64,000 nt of DNA from Xestospongia bergquistia (lineage: Eukaryota > Porifera > Demospongiae > Haplosclerida > Petrosiidae): assembly GCA_963965975.1 (NCBI GenBank), contig OZ014411.1, positions 4,945,001 to 5,009,000 of the forward strand. The letters are read 5' to 3'. Under the pieces are notes generated by a model. The model saw nothing but the letters and a program-made list of their open reading frames with translations, was not told the origin of the DNA and ran no database searches. The position numbers and the translations under genes were made by a program. Shown in pieces: positions 19,769-31,552 of this stretch; position 1 is the first letter of the stretch; the number at the start of each line of letters is the position of its first letter.

Positions 19769-21991
19769 ATGTCTTTTACAGTTCCTAAGGAGCTTTATCC
19801 AGTATTAATGGAACACCTCAAAGCAGATGTGTTTCCAAGAGCAGTCATTGTAAGTTATTAAACTATAGTCATTGTCTACATATGATATTTTATATACATC
19901 AATCTATAAAGATCTTTAAAGCTATAGTTACCTGTTTTATATAAACGAATCATTATTTGGTTGATTTTAAACACATTATTTGGCTTTTTTGCTATGCCAT
20001 ATGAGTAATTCATCCAGCAGGAAGTCTGTGATACTTTGTTGTGAATAAAACTGTTCCTCATATGACCCACCCCCTAATTCACTGGATCTAAACATTAACA
20101 CTATATATACACAGCAATAAACTTACTTTCTATAGCTGGACTGAAAAGTAGCCAAAATACATAAAGGAAGGATCTAGTTTAGAACTAATATACCGTAAAT
20201 TTGCCATGCTGTGTCTCTTTGCTTTTTTATAATTAATAAATACCTTAAATTCTCTAAAAACTTGTATTAGTAGATTTGACAAATTTTAGAAATCACAATG
20301 AGAAGTTTCTCTATAATAATGAAAACATTTTGATAAATTTAGTAGATGTTAATTACCTCATCAATACAATTGAGGAAAGTGAGTATACTCATCCTATATG
20401 GTATTCTCGTTGGTTTCTTTTGGTTTATTTGTTGAAGTGTTTGTTATCCTCTGTTTTTGTAAGACAAACTAGTCATATATTGTAAGTTTTATAAATAAGA
20501 TTTTGTCTAAAAAACTAATTAAATTAAACACAAGAAAAAGATGGTTGAAGCACAGGAAAAACAAAGACTGTAACATCAAAATGGTGGTAATGAGTGTTAA
20601 AAGAGGGAGACAGAAAAAATCACTCACACTGTAAATTCACACACTCACTTATGTTCAGTTAGTTAAAGATAGATGGAGTTTAGTGTTAGATTTTTTTCTG
20701 AATCAATTGATCCAATTAGTCTTGAAACATCAAATAAATGAATTATAAAGCTACATATATAGCAGACCCTTAATGCCATTAAGAGGTGCATTAATAATTA
20801 TTGAACTCAAGTATGGTGTGTTGTTAATGTAGAAATAATGCTACTATAACTGCTATATTAAAGTATCATGAATTTATTAAGTTATATATATCATGTCCAT
20901 AAGTCATTCTTGTATCATAGATGATGAGTATACTACAACAAACCATTGAAGGTAAACTCACAGCTGCATTCTATACTGATAAATGGCCAAATATTTTAGC
21001 TGTTGTATGTGAAATATATTCTCCTAGAATTTCTGATGTGAGTCATGATCAGCTTAGGTCTCTACTTCAGTTAAATTTATATTATTACAGGTTGCTGATC
21101 TCACATTCTATGGGACATCTAATGAAGCAGTTCTTCAAATGTTAACTGAAGGAAAGTTTATCACATGGGGACAGAGACAACGTATCCATAGTAAGACATT
21201 TAATAGTACTATATATAAAGTAGTCATAAGAAGTAGATTAGCTTCACAATGCTAGCTATGAAATACAACGCTATTCTGTAACATAAAAGTCTAATTTTTA
21301 ATCATGCCCAAATTATAAAACATAAGCTTCATTATAATAATATATTAACTAGTGCAATAAGAGGTTAGTTCTCATTAATCGACTCAATTTTTTTAACAGG
21401 TATTGAAGCTGAACTTGCTGACTTTGTTTTAGAGAACTTAAAACCACCATCAGGTGTCAGTACAGATATACAGTGTACTTATATAGGAACATTACACTAC
21501 CTGCCAGTCTCAACTAAGATTGAACTAAAGTAAATTATTATTACATAATTAAACTAATAGTTAAACCTTACTTTAGGCCATGTCCAAGTGGATATACTCT
21601 AGGTAAACTAGAGCCCCATCATGCTGAATATGTAGCCTCTCATTGGGATCATCTTAAGGATTGGCCTAATAGAGTACCTTGGTTTGAAGAACGTATTAAG
21701 AAGTTTGAAAGTGCAGCAATTTTCTTAGACAAAGACAACTCACTAGTGTCATGGAATATGCAATATGAAGGAGGAAGACATGGAAATCTTTACACGGTTG
21801 AAGATTACAGAAAAAAAGGATTAGCAACAATTGTCAAAACAGCACTTTCTTTATGCCTTCAGTCTAAAGATAATTCTCTACCACAACTATCTACTACTAA
21901 TGATGGTAACCCCAACAATAAAATACTAACAAAACTAGGTTTCATAAACACAGGGCTCAAAATAAAGATACTTTCTGTAGAAACAGATTAA
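19769..21991 (+). CDS. GNAT acyltransferase, GLYAT-like, copy 3
   Basis: Five exons: 19769-19849, 20921-21037, 21091-21190, 21400-21529, 21577-21991; predicted 280 aa. It has MSFTVPKELYPVL at the N-terminus, the LEPHHAEYVASHW segment, and CoA loop TVEDYRKKGLAT. The loop has Tyr for His and Lys for Arg compared with DHRKRG in the others. Intron 2 is 53 nt. The stretch DKDNSLVSWNMQYEGGRHGN is closest to copy 2, so copies 2 and 3 form a pair. No stop or frameshift seen. The upstream MITE lies 49 bp before the start codon and may sit in the promoter or 5' UTR. Confidence 0.85.
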
Positions 21992-22144
21992 TTCATTGTC
22001 TTTGTAATTTATGAAGTCATTGAAATGTAACTTTGATGTTGTTCATAATTAAATATCAAATTTTTAAAACACATTAACTTAACAATATATACTCACACGA
22101 TGCGTGGATAATATAAATCAAAAATCTTCATATTTGGTCTGTAC

Positions 22145-23063
22145 ATGTCAACATATATATATGATGACAATGCCTTTGACAAGTGCTCTCAAGTCTTCAA
22201 AGAAAACAGTTCAGCTCTGTCTGGGTACCAAGCTCCTGATGGTTCTTTAAAATCTGTCTATTGTATTTTTGACAGCTGTGCTTATATCTTAAAACAAAAT
22301 CTAGCCTCCTCAGGTTATTACACAATGAATTCTGAAAGTGGCCCATTTCTGTCTACTTTGATATGCAAGGTAGTAACTGTGATAGTGTCAGAGGCTGGAC
22401 GAGATTAGATTACCTTAGAATGACAGAAGTTAGAGCTATGTGTCCTTCTGGACTAACAGTTAAACAGTTTAGTAATATTAGCCATAATCTGTGTAGTCGG
22501 ATAGTGTCATCATCTGGTAGTCAAGCTTCGGTATTCTTTACTAGCTATGGTGTTAGCTTTTAAAAAGTATGTGGACAAGTGAGAGGGTATCAGTGTGGGT
22601 CACCAGATAGTTTTCCACCAAACTTAGGAGGTTATGTTTTTGTGAATAATAATCCAAACATTGATAATGTTTATGTTGATGGTGTGTCTACTACATATGG
22701 CAGTAATCCTCGTAAACATAATATTATATTGACATTAGGAGTGGGTGTGGTTGATAATGTTGCTAATGTATTTTGTTGTCCATGTAATACTAATACTGGT
22801 AGTATAGGAACAACTGTACCAGCTTTTGTTGGCAATGATTACTACTGTGAATCAGGAATAGCTAGCAGTATTTACTATTATGGGATGGACAACAATGTGG
22901 AGGATTAGAAGGCCCATGTTGTAATGTGTTTAAGATGCCATGGTTAATAAAGACACTCGATAAAACTACAACTGAAGATATTGAGCTGAGAGTAATGGGT
23001 GATGAGGGTACTAGTAATGAAGACACTCCATTAGATATTATTGAACTAGATTGTTGTTTTTAG
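22145..23063 (+). pseudogene. Broken fibrinogen-like cysteine-rich ectodomain gene
   Basis: Successive frames hold parts of one extracellular domain family. Near 22270-22360 is a fibrinogen-type opening (SCAYILKQN...SGYYTMNSES). After a shift near 22365 come GSNCDSVRGWTRLDYLRMT and CPSGLT. After an in-frame stop at 22561-22563 come YQCGSPDSFPP, NPNIDNVYVDGVSTTYGSNP, CCPCNTNTG and VPAFVGNDYYCESG. After a second shift near 22885 come WDGQQCGGLEGPCC and MPWLIKTLDKTTTEDIELRV, ending TAG at 23061-23063. Two frameshifts and a stop make it a pseudogene. I know the family as expanded secreted or membrane proteins in sponges and cnidarians, with no established function. No signal peptide exon was found. 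Confidence 0.75.
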
Positions 23064-23520
23064 TGATATTGAAGTGAATATAATAGTTTAATGTTGTCAT
23101 GCAGTGTCCTTATACTGATTAAAGGGGTAATAAATATTTGCAAGAAGTTACTGTAATACAATGTACTCTTAAGCTATCAGGTCCTCATCCATCATGAAGA
23201 CTAAGGAAATAAATTGATTCTTTGCTATGCATAGTTCATATTTGGTGCATGTGTGTGTCAGTATGAATAGTACATATAGTATCTGCATTAGCTGAATTAG
23301 ACTTAAGGTCATGCACAACATAAATTGAAAGCATCAAGTACTGGATCTATTAAGTCAAACATAACAATCCAAAGCTGATTAAGCAGCTTATCCAGTGTAA
23401 ATGATCTGAGTGAAGTATCACTTTATACCACACAATTAGCATTTTGATTGACCCTACACAGATCCATGTGGAAGTGTTTCTTATATTCCAGACAGTCCCC
23501 TCCTTCTAGGATCATTGGTA
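23064..23520. other. Intergenic, no gene seen
   Basis: AT-rich sequence containing a diverged piece of the acyltransferase 3' flank (23290-23410: TTAGACTTAAGGTCATGC, ATCTATTAAGTCAAACATAA). No ORF or repeat I can support. Confidence 0.45.
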
Positions 23521-23662
23521 CTGTAGATATGCAAAATTATGAATAGTTTACACTAATTACCAATTTAAACAAAGGCTTCAATGTGATGATATTCTTTGAG
23601 TAATCAAATAGCTATCATTACTAGTTAGTTTTATATACATAAAAGAGAATAAACTGTCCAGA
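23521..23662 (-). pseudogene. Relic of GPI exon 2 and its flanks
   Basis: Aligns with the GPI gene around 9030-9190: both introns share GCAAAATTATGAATAGTTTACACTAA-type sequence, the donor context TTAC|CAATTTAAACAAA is kept at 23557-23573, and the exon part (about 23561-23634) keeps TTCTTTGA(A/G)TAATCAAA. Deletions remove codons and the acceptor, so it cannot code. It sits just upstream of copy 4, in the place and orientation of real GPI relative to copy 1. That implies a duplicated GPI/acyltransferase head-to-head unit that later lost GPI. Confidence 0.8.
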
Positions 23663-23991
23663 ATAATAGTAAACTTTAACATTTGTAGCATAATTTCTGT
23701 ATACCTAGCTTTTAACTTAGTCTTTCATCTTATTCATTTTCATACTGCTCTAGACATCTTATAAAGATCTTTTAATTGCTTTAAGTATGTCTGCTTTTTT
23801 CTTTCTTCAAGTTTATCGCATCGCTAAACATCAAGTAAACATTTTCGCATACTATAGTGTTTGCCGGTTACGCTAAAGCAATTATATTATTATAGATATT
23901 ATAATCAACTAAGGTGAGATTTGTTTGCACCAGTACCATTCAGATCAGTTGTCTCGCGCTATAAGGTGCTCGGTAATACATATTCTATTTC

Positions 23992-26656
23992 ATGCCTTTT
24001 ACAGTTCCTAAAGAACTTTATCCTGTATTAATGGAGCACCTCAAAGCAGATGTGTTTCCAAGAGCAATCATTGTAAGTTATTAAACTATAGTCATTGTCT
24101 ACATCTGATATTTTATATACATCAATCTATACAGATCTTTAAAGCTATATTACCTGTTTTATAAACAAATGATTATTTGGTTGATTTTAAACACATTGTC
24201 CATTTATTTGGCTTTTTTCCTATACCATATGAGTAATTCATCTAGCAGAAAGTCCATGATACTTTGTTGTGCAGTGAATAAAACTGTTCCTCATATGACC
24301 TAATTAACTGGATTTAAACATTAACACTATATATACACAGCAATAAACTGACTTTCTATAGCTGGACTAAATAGTGGTCACAATACATAAAGCTAGGAAG
24401 TATCTAGTTTAGAACTAATATACTATAAATTTGCCATGCTGTGCCTCTTTGCTTTTTATAATCATTGAAAAATTAAATTCTCTAAAAATCTGCAATGGTA
24501 GATTTGACAAATTTTAGAAGTCATAATGAGAAGTTTTTCTATAAAAAATAATAACATTTTGATAAATTTAGTGGATGTTACCTCATCAATACAATTGATG
24601 AGTGTGAGCAAACCATCCTATGGTGTTCTTATTGGTTTCTTTGGTTTGTTTGTTTGAAGTATTTGTCATCCTCTGTATTTTGTAACACAAGCTAGCCATA
24701 TATTGCAAATTCTATACATAATATTTTGCATAAAACTAATTCTATTCTTTAAGACAAGAAAGAGATGGTTGAAGCATGAGAAAAGTAAAGATTGGAGCAT
24801 CAAAAATGGTAATAATGGAGGAAAAAGCAGTTAGACTTGACACACCATTACAACTATTTGTTGTTCTCACTACGTACATTCACACTATTGAATTACTCTT
24901 AGCCATAGTTACCAAAAGAACACAAGCTTAAGGACCACTACTATTTCATAATATAATAATAGCACTGTTTAACAATACATATGCATAAACCAGCTAGCAC
25001 TGCCCATGTGGACCTGTTAGCACTGTCTTAACAATACATGTGCACCTGCTAGCACTATCTTAACAATACATGTGCACCTGCTAGCACTATCTTAACAATA
25101 CATGTGCACCTGCTAGCACATCTATATGTGCACCTGTTGACACAAACATTCAATAATACAATTGCCCAATCCAGCTCCATCCTTGTACATATTCACTTAT
25201 GTTCAGCTAGTTAAAGATAAATGGACATTAGTGTTGAATTTGTTGAGACTATTAATTCTGTTAAAATTTAAATCAATTGATCCAATTAGTCTTGAAACAT
25301 CAAATAAGTTAATTGTGTGAACACCTTAAATTTGTAAATTATACTTCCACTAGTTTACTCACTAGATCTACTTCCTTTTGTTTTCATTGTTAAAATTATG
25401 GGAAATTGGCAAAATTAGTATATTCTAATAACTTTAATCAGCGAATTTATAAAGGTATTTTATAATTTTTGAAATTAGAAGTGTCAATTTTTTTTAAAAA
25501 AATTTCAGTAAAGCAGATACATGCTATTTAAAATAATGTATCATGAATTTTACTAAGATATTTCATGTCCATAAGTCTTCTTGTATCATAGATGATAAAT
25601 ATATTACAACAAGCCATTGAAGACAAACTCACAGCTACATTCTATACTGATAAATGGCCAAATATTTTAGCTGTTGCCTGTGAAATATATTCTCCTAGAA
25701 TTTCTGATGTGAGCCATGATCAGCTTAGGTCTCTGCTTCAGTTACATTTTACATTGTTACAGGTTGCTGATCTCACATTCTATGGGACATCTAATGAAGC
25801 AGTTCTTCAAATGTTAACTGAAGGAAAGTTTATTACTTGGGGACAGGACCAACGTATCCATAGTAAGACATTTAATAGTACTATATATAAAGTAGTCTTA
25901 AGAAATGGATTGTCCTAGCTATAATGTATGTTATCAATTCAGCTGTAACATAAAACTTTCAAAATTTATTATGCCTAAATATTAAACAGTAGCTTCATTA
26001 TAATAATATACTTGTACAATCAGAGGTAAGTTCTTATTAGTGGACTCAATTTTTATAACAGCTATTGAAGCTGAACTTGCTGACTTTGTTTTAGAGAACT
26101 TAAAACCACCACCAGGTGTCAGTGCAGATATACAATGTACTTATATAGGAACATTATACTACTTGCCAGTCTCAACTAAGATTGAACTAAAGTAAATTAT
26201 TATTAAATAATTAAACTAATAGTTATACCTTACTTTAGGCCATGTCCAAGTGGATATACTCTAGGTAAACTAGAGCCCCATCATGCTGAATATGTAGCCT
26301 CTTATCGGAAAGAACATAAAGAATGGCCTAATAGAGTATCTTGCACTGAAGAACGCATTAAGAAGTTTGAAAGTGCAGCAATTTTTATAAACAAAGACAA
26401 CTCACTAGTGTCATGGATTACAGAATCTATAGGAAGAAGACTTTCATATCTTCATACAATTGAAGATCACAGAAAAAGAGGATTAGCAACAATTGTCACA
26501 ACAGCACTTTCTTTGTCCCTCCAGTCTAAAGATAATTATTTACCAGTATTGGCTATTACTTATGATGGTAACCCCAGCAATAAAATACTACCAAAACTAG
26601 GTTTCATAAACACAAGGCTTAAAGTAAAGACAATTTCCCCAGAAATAAGTATGTAA
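23992..26656 (+). CDS. GNAT acyltransferase, GLYAT-like, copy 4
   Basis: Five exons: 23992-24072, 25592-25708, 25763-25862, 26062-26191, 26239-26656; predicted 281 aa. CoA loop TIEDHRKRGLAT. The usual LTKLGF is LPKLGF. The N-terminus is MPFTVPKELYPVL with RAII at the end of exon 1. Exon 4 starts with C after its AG (others start G), which changes one residue. Intron 2 is 54 nt and open, as in copy 1. The promoter differs from copies 1-3 (see the region before 23992). Intron 1 carries a short minisatellite of about 36 bp units (about 25005-25125). Intact. Confidence 0.86.
25005..25125. repeat. Short minisatellite in intron 1 of copy 4
   Basis: About four imperfect units of roughly 36 bp containing CTTAACAATACATGTGCACC and TGCTAGCAC. 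The related array in copy 5 (about 33108-33190) has fewer units, so unit number has changed since the A/B duplication. Confidence 0.8.
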
Positions 26657-27261
26657 TAATTATTAATTCGTTGTCTTTGTAATTTATGGAGTCATTGAAA
26701 CGTAACTTATTGATATTGTTCATACTTAAATATCAAATTTAATATAAAACACATTAACTTAACAATATACTCACACAATGTGTGATTACAATAATTCAAA
26801 AATCATCATGTTATTAGGTTGTGTGAAATCAGAGAAATGGGATCATATATGATGAAAGTACAACCAAAATTTAAACAATTTTGTGCTAGTTCATCATACT
26901 TATTTTTGACTCTTTCAACTTTATTTTTGCAGTAAAACTTGCAAGATAGAAGTCTAATGTAATAAATCAATTCTTTGCTGTATATATATAGTTCATGTTT
27001 GGTGTGTGTGTCAGCAAATATATAACAAAGTATTAGATTCCTGCCAAACACATAGTGTCTTTCATTAGCTGAATAAGATTCAAACAGGGTGGAGTCACAG
27101 TATCAATAGTGTTTGCCATTAAACATGCCCATACATGAACTTAAGATCACAAGCAATGGATCTATTAAGTCAAGTATAACAATCTAAAGCTGGTTTAGCA
27201 GAATATCCATTGTCAGTGAACTGAATGAAGCATCTCTTAATACATGGAATACTATACGCTT
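26657..27261. other. 3' flank of copy 4
   Basis: Non-coding, nearly identical to 34726-35332 (unit B) and similar to 39539-40151 (unit C). It contains short GTGTGT and TATATA runs. No gene seen. Confidence 0.55.
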
Positions 27262-27421
27262 CAATATTAATTTACTATTAAATCAGGGCACTAACAAATT
27301 TCTTGGGGCATGGAAATAATTCCAGGTATTAGAAATTGCTTGGTGGTATGAGATGAGACTTGGGACATTCCATGCCCCAAGAAATTTGCTCAATGTCCTG
27401 ATTTAATACAAATTAATATTG
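27262..27421. mobile_element. 160-bp long-hairpin MITE, copy A
   Basis: The left arm starts CAATATTAATTTACTATTAA and the right arm is its reverse complement with few changes. The arms are about 50 bp each and meet in AAATTTCTTGGGGCATGG / CCATGCCCCAAGAAATTT. The transcript of either strand would fold into a long hairpin. Copies B and C sit at the equivalent place in the other units, so it inserted once before the segment was duplicated. Confidence 0.8.
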
Positions 27422-27565
27422 AAACATTGGCATTCTTTAATTTTAGCTCATGTATTTGATTGACCTTGGACAGATATATGCAGGAGTGATTTTTTTTATT
27501 AACGGAATCTCCAAACAGTTCCCTATTCCCAGATCATTGGGTGACTCAAGACTACTAAATGTACC

Positions 27566-28423
27566 TAGAAAGGGTCAGTGAAACTACAAAGTATACTCAG
27601 TGACAATAAGGGTATAACTGCTCTCCCTGTGGTACATGGTGATGAGGACAAACAGAGGATGACCTCTGTTATTACCATCTGTAGTTTACTTATAAATAGG
27701 TGCGAACAACAACATCTATGGGAAATCTACACAGGTGTTCAAGACTATACCTCTACTGTTATAAATAACAGGATCTACTACTTTGGAGAATGTTACTATG
27801 TTACTAGTGTTATCATGATAGTCTTAACTTGTTAAGCAACAGATTAACTCACTCACCTGAAATAAACTGTCAAGTATTAAATCTGGTAAGTGTCCACTGA
27901 TAAAGTCATGCAGGCTATGGGTGATATCTAATACCTTACCACCTACTGGTAGTTGATGGATTTTGTTCATGTCCCACTCTGCAGCTACATAATCAGTATA
28001 GTGGAGTTAAATATAGTGCTGATAATATTCTTACAAGCACCAGTTATAGCCTGTGGAATCTTGTCAAAACAAGCAACACTTTATAGATGTTTGCATTCCA
28101 GGTCATTGGATATTCTCCAGAGAATGTCTTAGAAACAAAGATCAGTCAGAATAATGCTAACATCTGGCATTGTTGTAAAGGTGGGTCAAACTTTAAAGGT
28201 TGTCTCTCCTTGCCATCATTCCTAGGCAAAATCTTATATGAAGTGTTCATTACTAACATCCATATATAGCACACTTGCTCCTCATCTTTCAAAGATACTT
28301 AAGGAAAGGAAAGGATATGGACCTTCTCATGCATCCTTTCTTCTGAGTGAAGGTATCTTGGTATGTCAAGAAGGTGGTTCAAAATACTTTCTAGTTCTGC
28401 TTGATACTCTTGACACTGTTTAG
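27566..28423 (+). pseudogene. Kelch-like gene relic, copy A
   Basis: An open stretch (27578-27835) reads LPVVHGDEDKQRMTSVITIC, then WEIYTGVQDYTSTVINNRIY followed by YFGEC. This is the shape of kelch repeats (W, then a hydrophobic strand, then YxFGG), as in large sponge kelch proteins. Further short open pieces follow (28087-28423), for example GPSHASFLLSEGILVC. There is no start, no splice-linked continuation and the frame is broken, so I call it a relic. Kelch assignment is moderate; copies B and C share the same damage. Confidence 0.45.
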
Positions 28424-29033
28424 CACTTCATTCTCTTCATAGTAATGTAGCAATTATGAATATGGTCTTAATAACAATTTGTGGCTGACACTATTTAAAT
28501 GGTATATTTGACATCAATCTGTACTCCTATGGAATAAATTTACCTCTCACTACTTTCCAGAAAAATTTTTATAGAGGGATTAACTTAAATTTTGTCTGTT
28601 CACAAAATATTGAAATTTATTGTAATCTGATCAAAAACTAATAACATTAACAATTAATATTTACACAAGGAAAAGTACTTCTCATTGGAGCAATGTCATC
28701 ATTAAAATTAAATCAACGTCTGATACCTTCAATGGTTCTTCTACATTAGTTCTAATCAATTCCAGGAACTTGAATTGAACTACAATGTCACATTAAAACT
28801 AGTTTCTGCAGTTGTTGTTATCAATGGATCAGTTTGCAAGGATCCTAAACGATCAGTTAAATATAAACAATACAATGAGTGAAGTATTTATTTGACAGTA
28901 GATAATATTCAAGTATATATAATTATGATAATGATTAAAATTATTCCAGTAATGATTACAAACAGTGAAAAGTCATAATAGTTACAATACAAACCAATAA
29001 AGCATGTCTTCAAGTGATACACATATATTTTTT
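28424..29033. other. Non-coding part of unit A
   Basis: Aligns with 36514-37207 in unit B. No gene seen. It contains a GATC-rich block AGTTTGCAAGGATCCTAAACGATC-like (28829 onward) kept in all three units. Confidence 0.5.
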
Positions 29034-29171
29034 TTAGTCCAGCTCTACTGGTAATATAATGATATCATTCAAATGTCTGATATGAACTTCACATGAAAAT
29101 GATTTCTGATTATTGCTGAAAAGATTCTTGACTTCAAAATCAAATGCCTTGACTTTCTTGCTGAGTAAGTC
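29034..29171 (-). pseudogene. Duplicate of the PH-adaptor terminal exon, unit A
   Basis: Same 46-codon terminal exon as 41322-41459 (starts DLLSKKVKAFDFEVKN, ends IILPVELD and stop), with one visible change (NQKSFS for NQKPFS). The acceptor AG is intact. The preceding exons of the adaptor gene are absent here; upstream lies an unrelated pseudogene. Could still be spliced onto a foreign transcript. Confidence 0.8.
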
Positions 29172-29338
29172 CTAAATTATTAAAAACTATCTCAAAAGAC
29201 TGAAGTGACACATTTCTTTTACTACTCTATCTGTCAGTTCATTCATCTATTGATTCAATCATCCATTCCTACTTTGATTTATCCATTCATTTAGCATTAA
29301 TTCATTTGTCTCTCATTTTCTTTATTTATTTAATTGCT

Positions 29339-30817
29339 TCTTTCATTGGGATCCCAATTCAACACAAAGACAGCTGTTTCACATTGGAGAAGTGAAGGAG
29401 TATTGGTAACTTTGAAATGTTGACCCAAACAAAAACAAGCTTTTGTTTCTTTACAAAATGACTGAACATCATCTTTGTATTTTTGAATATGTCTTTCAGC
29501 TTCATTGAGGTCAAATCACTTCACTATACCTTCTAGACAGCTGATACTGATCAGTGTACAGTGATCTCTTACAACATGTAAGACATCATCAATAGAATTA
29601 CAATGAGCAATTTCAGCTTTAAAGTGAGAGTAACCATCTTCTAGAAATACTTTCAGTTCCTCCAGAGGTGGAGGGCTTGCTTTAATAGCTTTTCGAATTT
29701 TACTGAAGGCTACTGCAAATTCACTTTTGATTGATCCAAAAACAGAACTTAAACTCTGAGGAAATAAAACTCCTCTTGAAATGTCATCTATGATAAAATA
29801 AAATAAAATAAAATGTATATCACTTCAAACTATACAAACCTTGATATAAAGTTGAGGTACTGTCAACAGATATACTGACCAATGGAGTACCAAATGTTTG
29901 ACAAATGACTAAATAAAGCTATTATATACAATGTACATAAATACCTTCATTAACTTGAGTACTACAAGTTTGTACTTTTGAAATGTCATCATCATGAAAT
30001 ATTCTCTCTATCAATATATAATCGACAGTAATTTTGTCTAAGAATAACCAATTAATCATCATAACAACTAACTATACAAACAGTCAATTCCATAGTATAT
30101 TTATCACATTAGTAATGAAAGCAGTATAACATTACTTTATATTGCATCAAATAATTTGTTACTTACATACAACCTGTATAACCATATATTGGTTAAATCA
30201 GCCAAACAGGTTTTATATATACTCACCACAGTTCTTCAAGATAGCATTAGCACACGGGACGCTGTTAGTAAACTTTACTAGTACACTAGCAAATACTTCC
30301 AGGTTGTGGTAGTTGGCATGTACAGCATGACGTATTGTTTTTAACAGGAGAAACACTGCCTTTTCTCTGGACGGAGATTCAACAGTACATTTCACAATAA
30401 CTGATTTCATTTTTGTAATAATTCCCTCTTCATGGAGCACACTGTGCCATGCTAATAGGATATTGAAGAGAATCAGAGACAACACCTAATGACAACATAA
30501 AATGTCACTGGCATGATCTTCATGATTCATCTGATCACTATGACATGTTATCGGTATCTCTTGAACATTACCTGCTATGATTTTGTCATTTGGAAACATT
30601 TGAGCTAGACAAAGTAATAGTAATCATCATTATAATAAGGTTATTAACTCTCACCATATTCACGGATGATTTTCTCTGATAGAAGACTTGTCTCTTTAAA
30701 ATTAGACAGTATTATACCTAATATTTTTAGCTTCTTGTGATCTGAAGATACTGCTGCATGTATAGCAGACAACAGAGGTGTCTTCTTCTCATCCAATACA
30801 CCTTCTAACATCTCCAT
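29339..30817 (-). pseudogene. Unrecognised multi-exon gene, interrupted by a stop
   Basis: Exons on the minus strand: about 30655-30817 (MEMLEGVLDEKKTPLLSAIH...), 30572-30605 (AQMFPNDKIIA), 30229-30487 (VLSLILFNILLAWHSVLH...), about 29946-30040 (DKITVDYILIERIFHD), a short one near 29840-29875, and a large one 29339-29787. The last encodes DDISRGVLFPQ, then LHVVRDHCTLISISCLEGIV, a TGA stop at about 29519, then FDLNEAERHIQKYKDDVQSF and ETAVFVLNWDP. The 'CTL-I-LE-x9-A--HI-KY' pattern resembles a helical domain I associate with expanded, uncharacterised sponge proteins; I cannot name it. The 3' end is lost at the edge of unit A. A partial copy lies at 16312-16657. Confidence 0.6.
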
Positions 30818-30832
30818 CTAATCAAGTGTTTC

Positions 30833-31303
30833 TTCACTGATACATCTCTTGCTATACAAGAGCTGAGACACTTTTACAGGATTGATAAGACATTGTGACA
30901 ATACATCAGTATAAGTCAGAAGAATGGTATTTAATTCAATAGCCATTGATCCAGAGTTATGTTCTATAACATAGATGAAAAATGTATTTATTTTTCAGTA
31001 TTAAAAATAATATATACCAGGAATACATGAATACACAAGGTTTGCCTCATGCAGTAACAGGCTAGATTTAATGATAAATGCAGCTTTGATCTCTTAGTCT
31101 GTCCAGGATAAAGTAAACTTAACATTCACATCATAATTCTGTATACATAGCTTATTCTCATTGTAAACATAACTGATCATGTGCTTTTGCATATCTATGG
31201 TCTGGGTTCTGGTAAAGCAATTATTGCATTCCTAAGTATGACCAAACCATATATATATATAACTTATATATATATATGCATATAAAGAAAATATAGAAAC
31301 TAA
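30833..31303. other. Intergenic, degraded copy of acyltransferase upstream region
   Basis: From about 31080 to 31230 it loosely matches 23655-23890 and 31778-31985 (shared pieces such as CATAATTCTGTATACATAGC and GGTAAAGCAATTAT). It is a diverged copy of the region that precedes acyltransferase copies 4 and 5. No gene seen in 30833-31080. Confidence 0.5.
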
Positions 31304-31552
31304 GGTGAGGTTGGCTGCATTTCTCTTGCTAATTCCAAAACTAGCTGCAATGGCAGAATCACTCTCAAAAGAGTCAGCAGTAAAATGTTCACTGCAGAGA
31401 TAAGAGTAATCTGTAGGCTTCCAGCTTGTTCGTGTCCTTTGCACTTGCAATGTCCATTACTTTCTGAGAGCAGGGTTTCTTGGGAACTTGAACAAGCTGA
31501 TTCTATCACTAGGACCATTTCAGCAGCTTGCAGAAACACACTTATTCACCAT
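31304..31552 (-). pseudogene. THAP zinc-finger exon with two stops
   Basis: From the ATG at 31550-31552 the frame reads MVNKCVSASC, TGA, NGPSDRISLFKFPRNPALRK, TAA, WTLQVQRTRTSWKPTDYSYL, then CSEHFTADSFES. This is a THAP domain: C-x4-C pair, LFKFP, W in the middle, P, and the final C-x2-H (CSEH). The two stops replace ordinary codons without any shift, so the exon is dead. THAP domains bind DNA and are often part of P-element-type transposases or transcription factors. No downstream exon was recognised. Confidence 0.85.

Larger units (their letters stand above)
23675..29338. repeat. Segmental duplication, unit A
   Basis: Homologous to unit B at an offset of about 8.1 kb (start codons 23992 and 32094, stops 26656 and 34725, hairpin MITEs 27262 and 35333, relic exons 29034 and 37208). 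It holds promoter, acyltransferase copy 4, MITE, kelch-like relic and the last exon of the PH adaptor gene. Homology starts near CTTTAACATTTGTAGCATAA (23674) and stops near 29338, where unrelated pseudogene sequence begins. Confidence 0.9.

Noticed and set aside
27578-27835. Complete 85-codon gene
   Set aside because: Kelch-like pieces continue past it in other frames, and the duplicates share the same decay; better seen as a relic.
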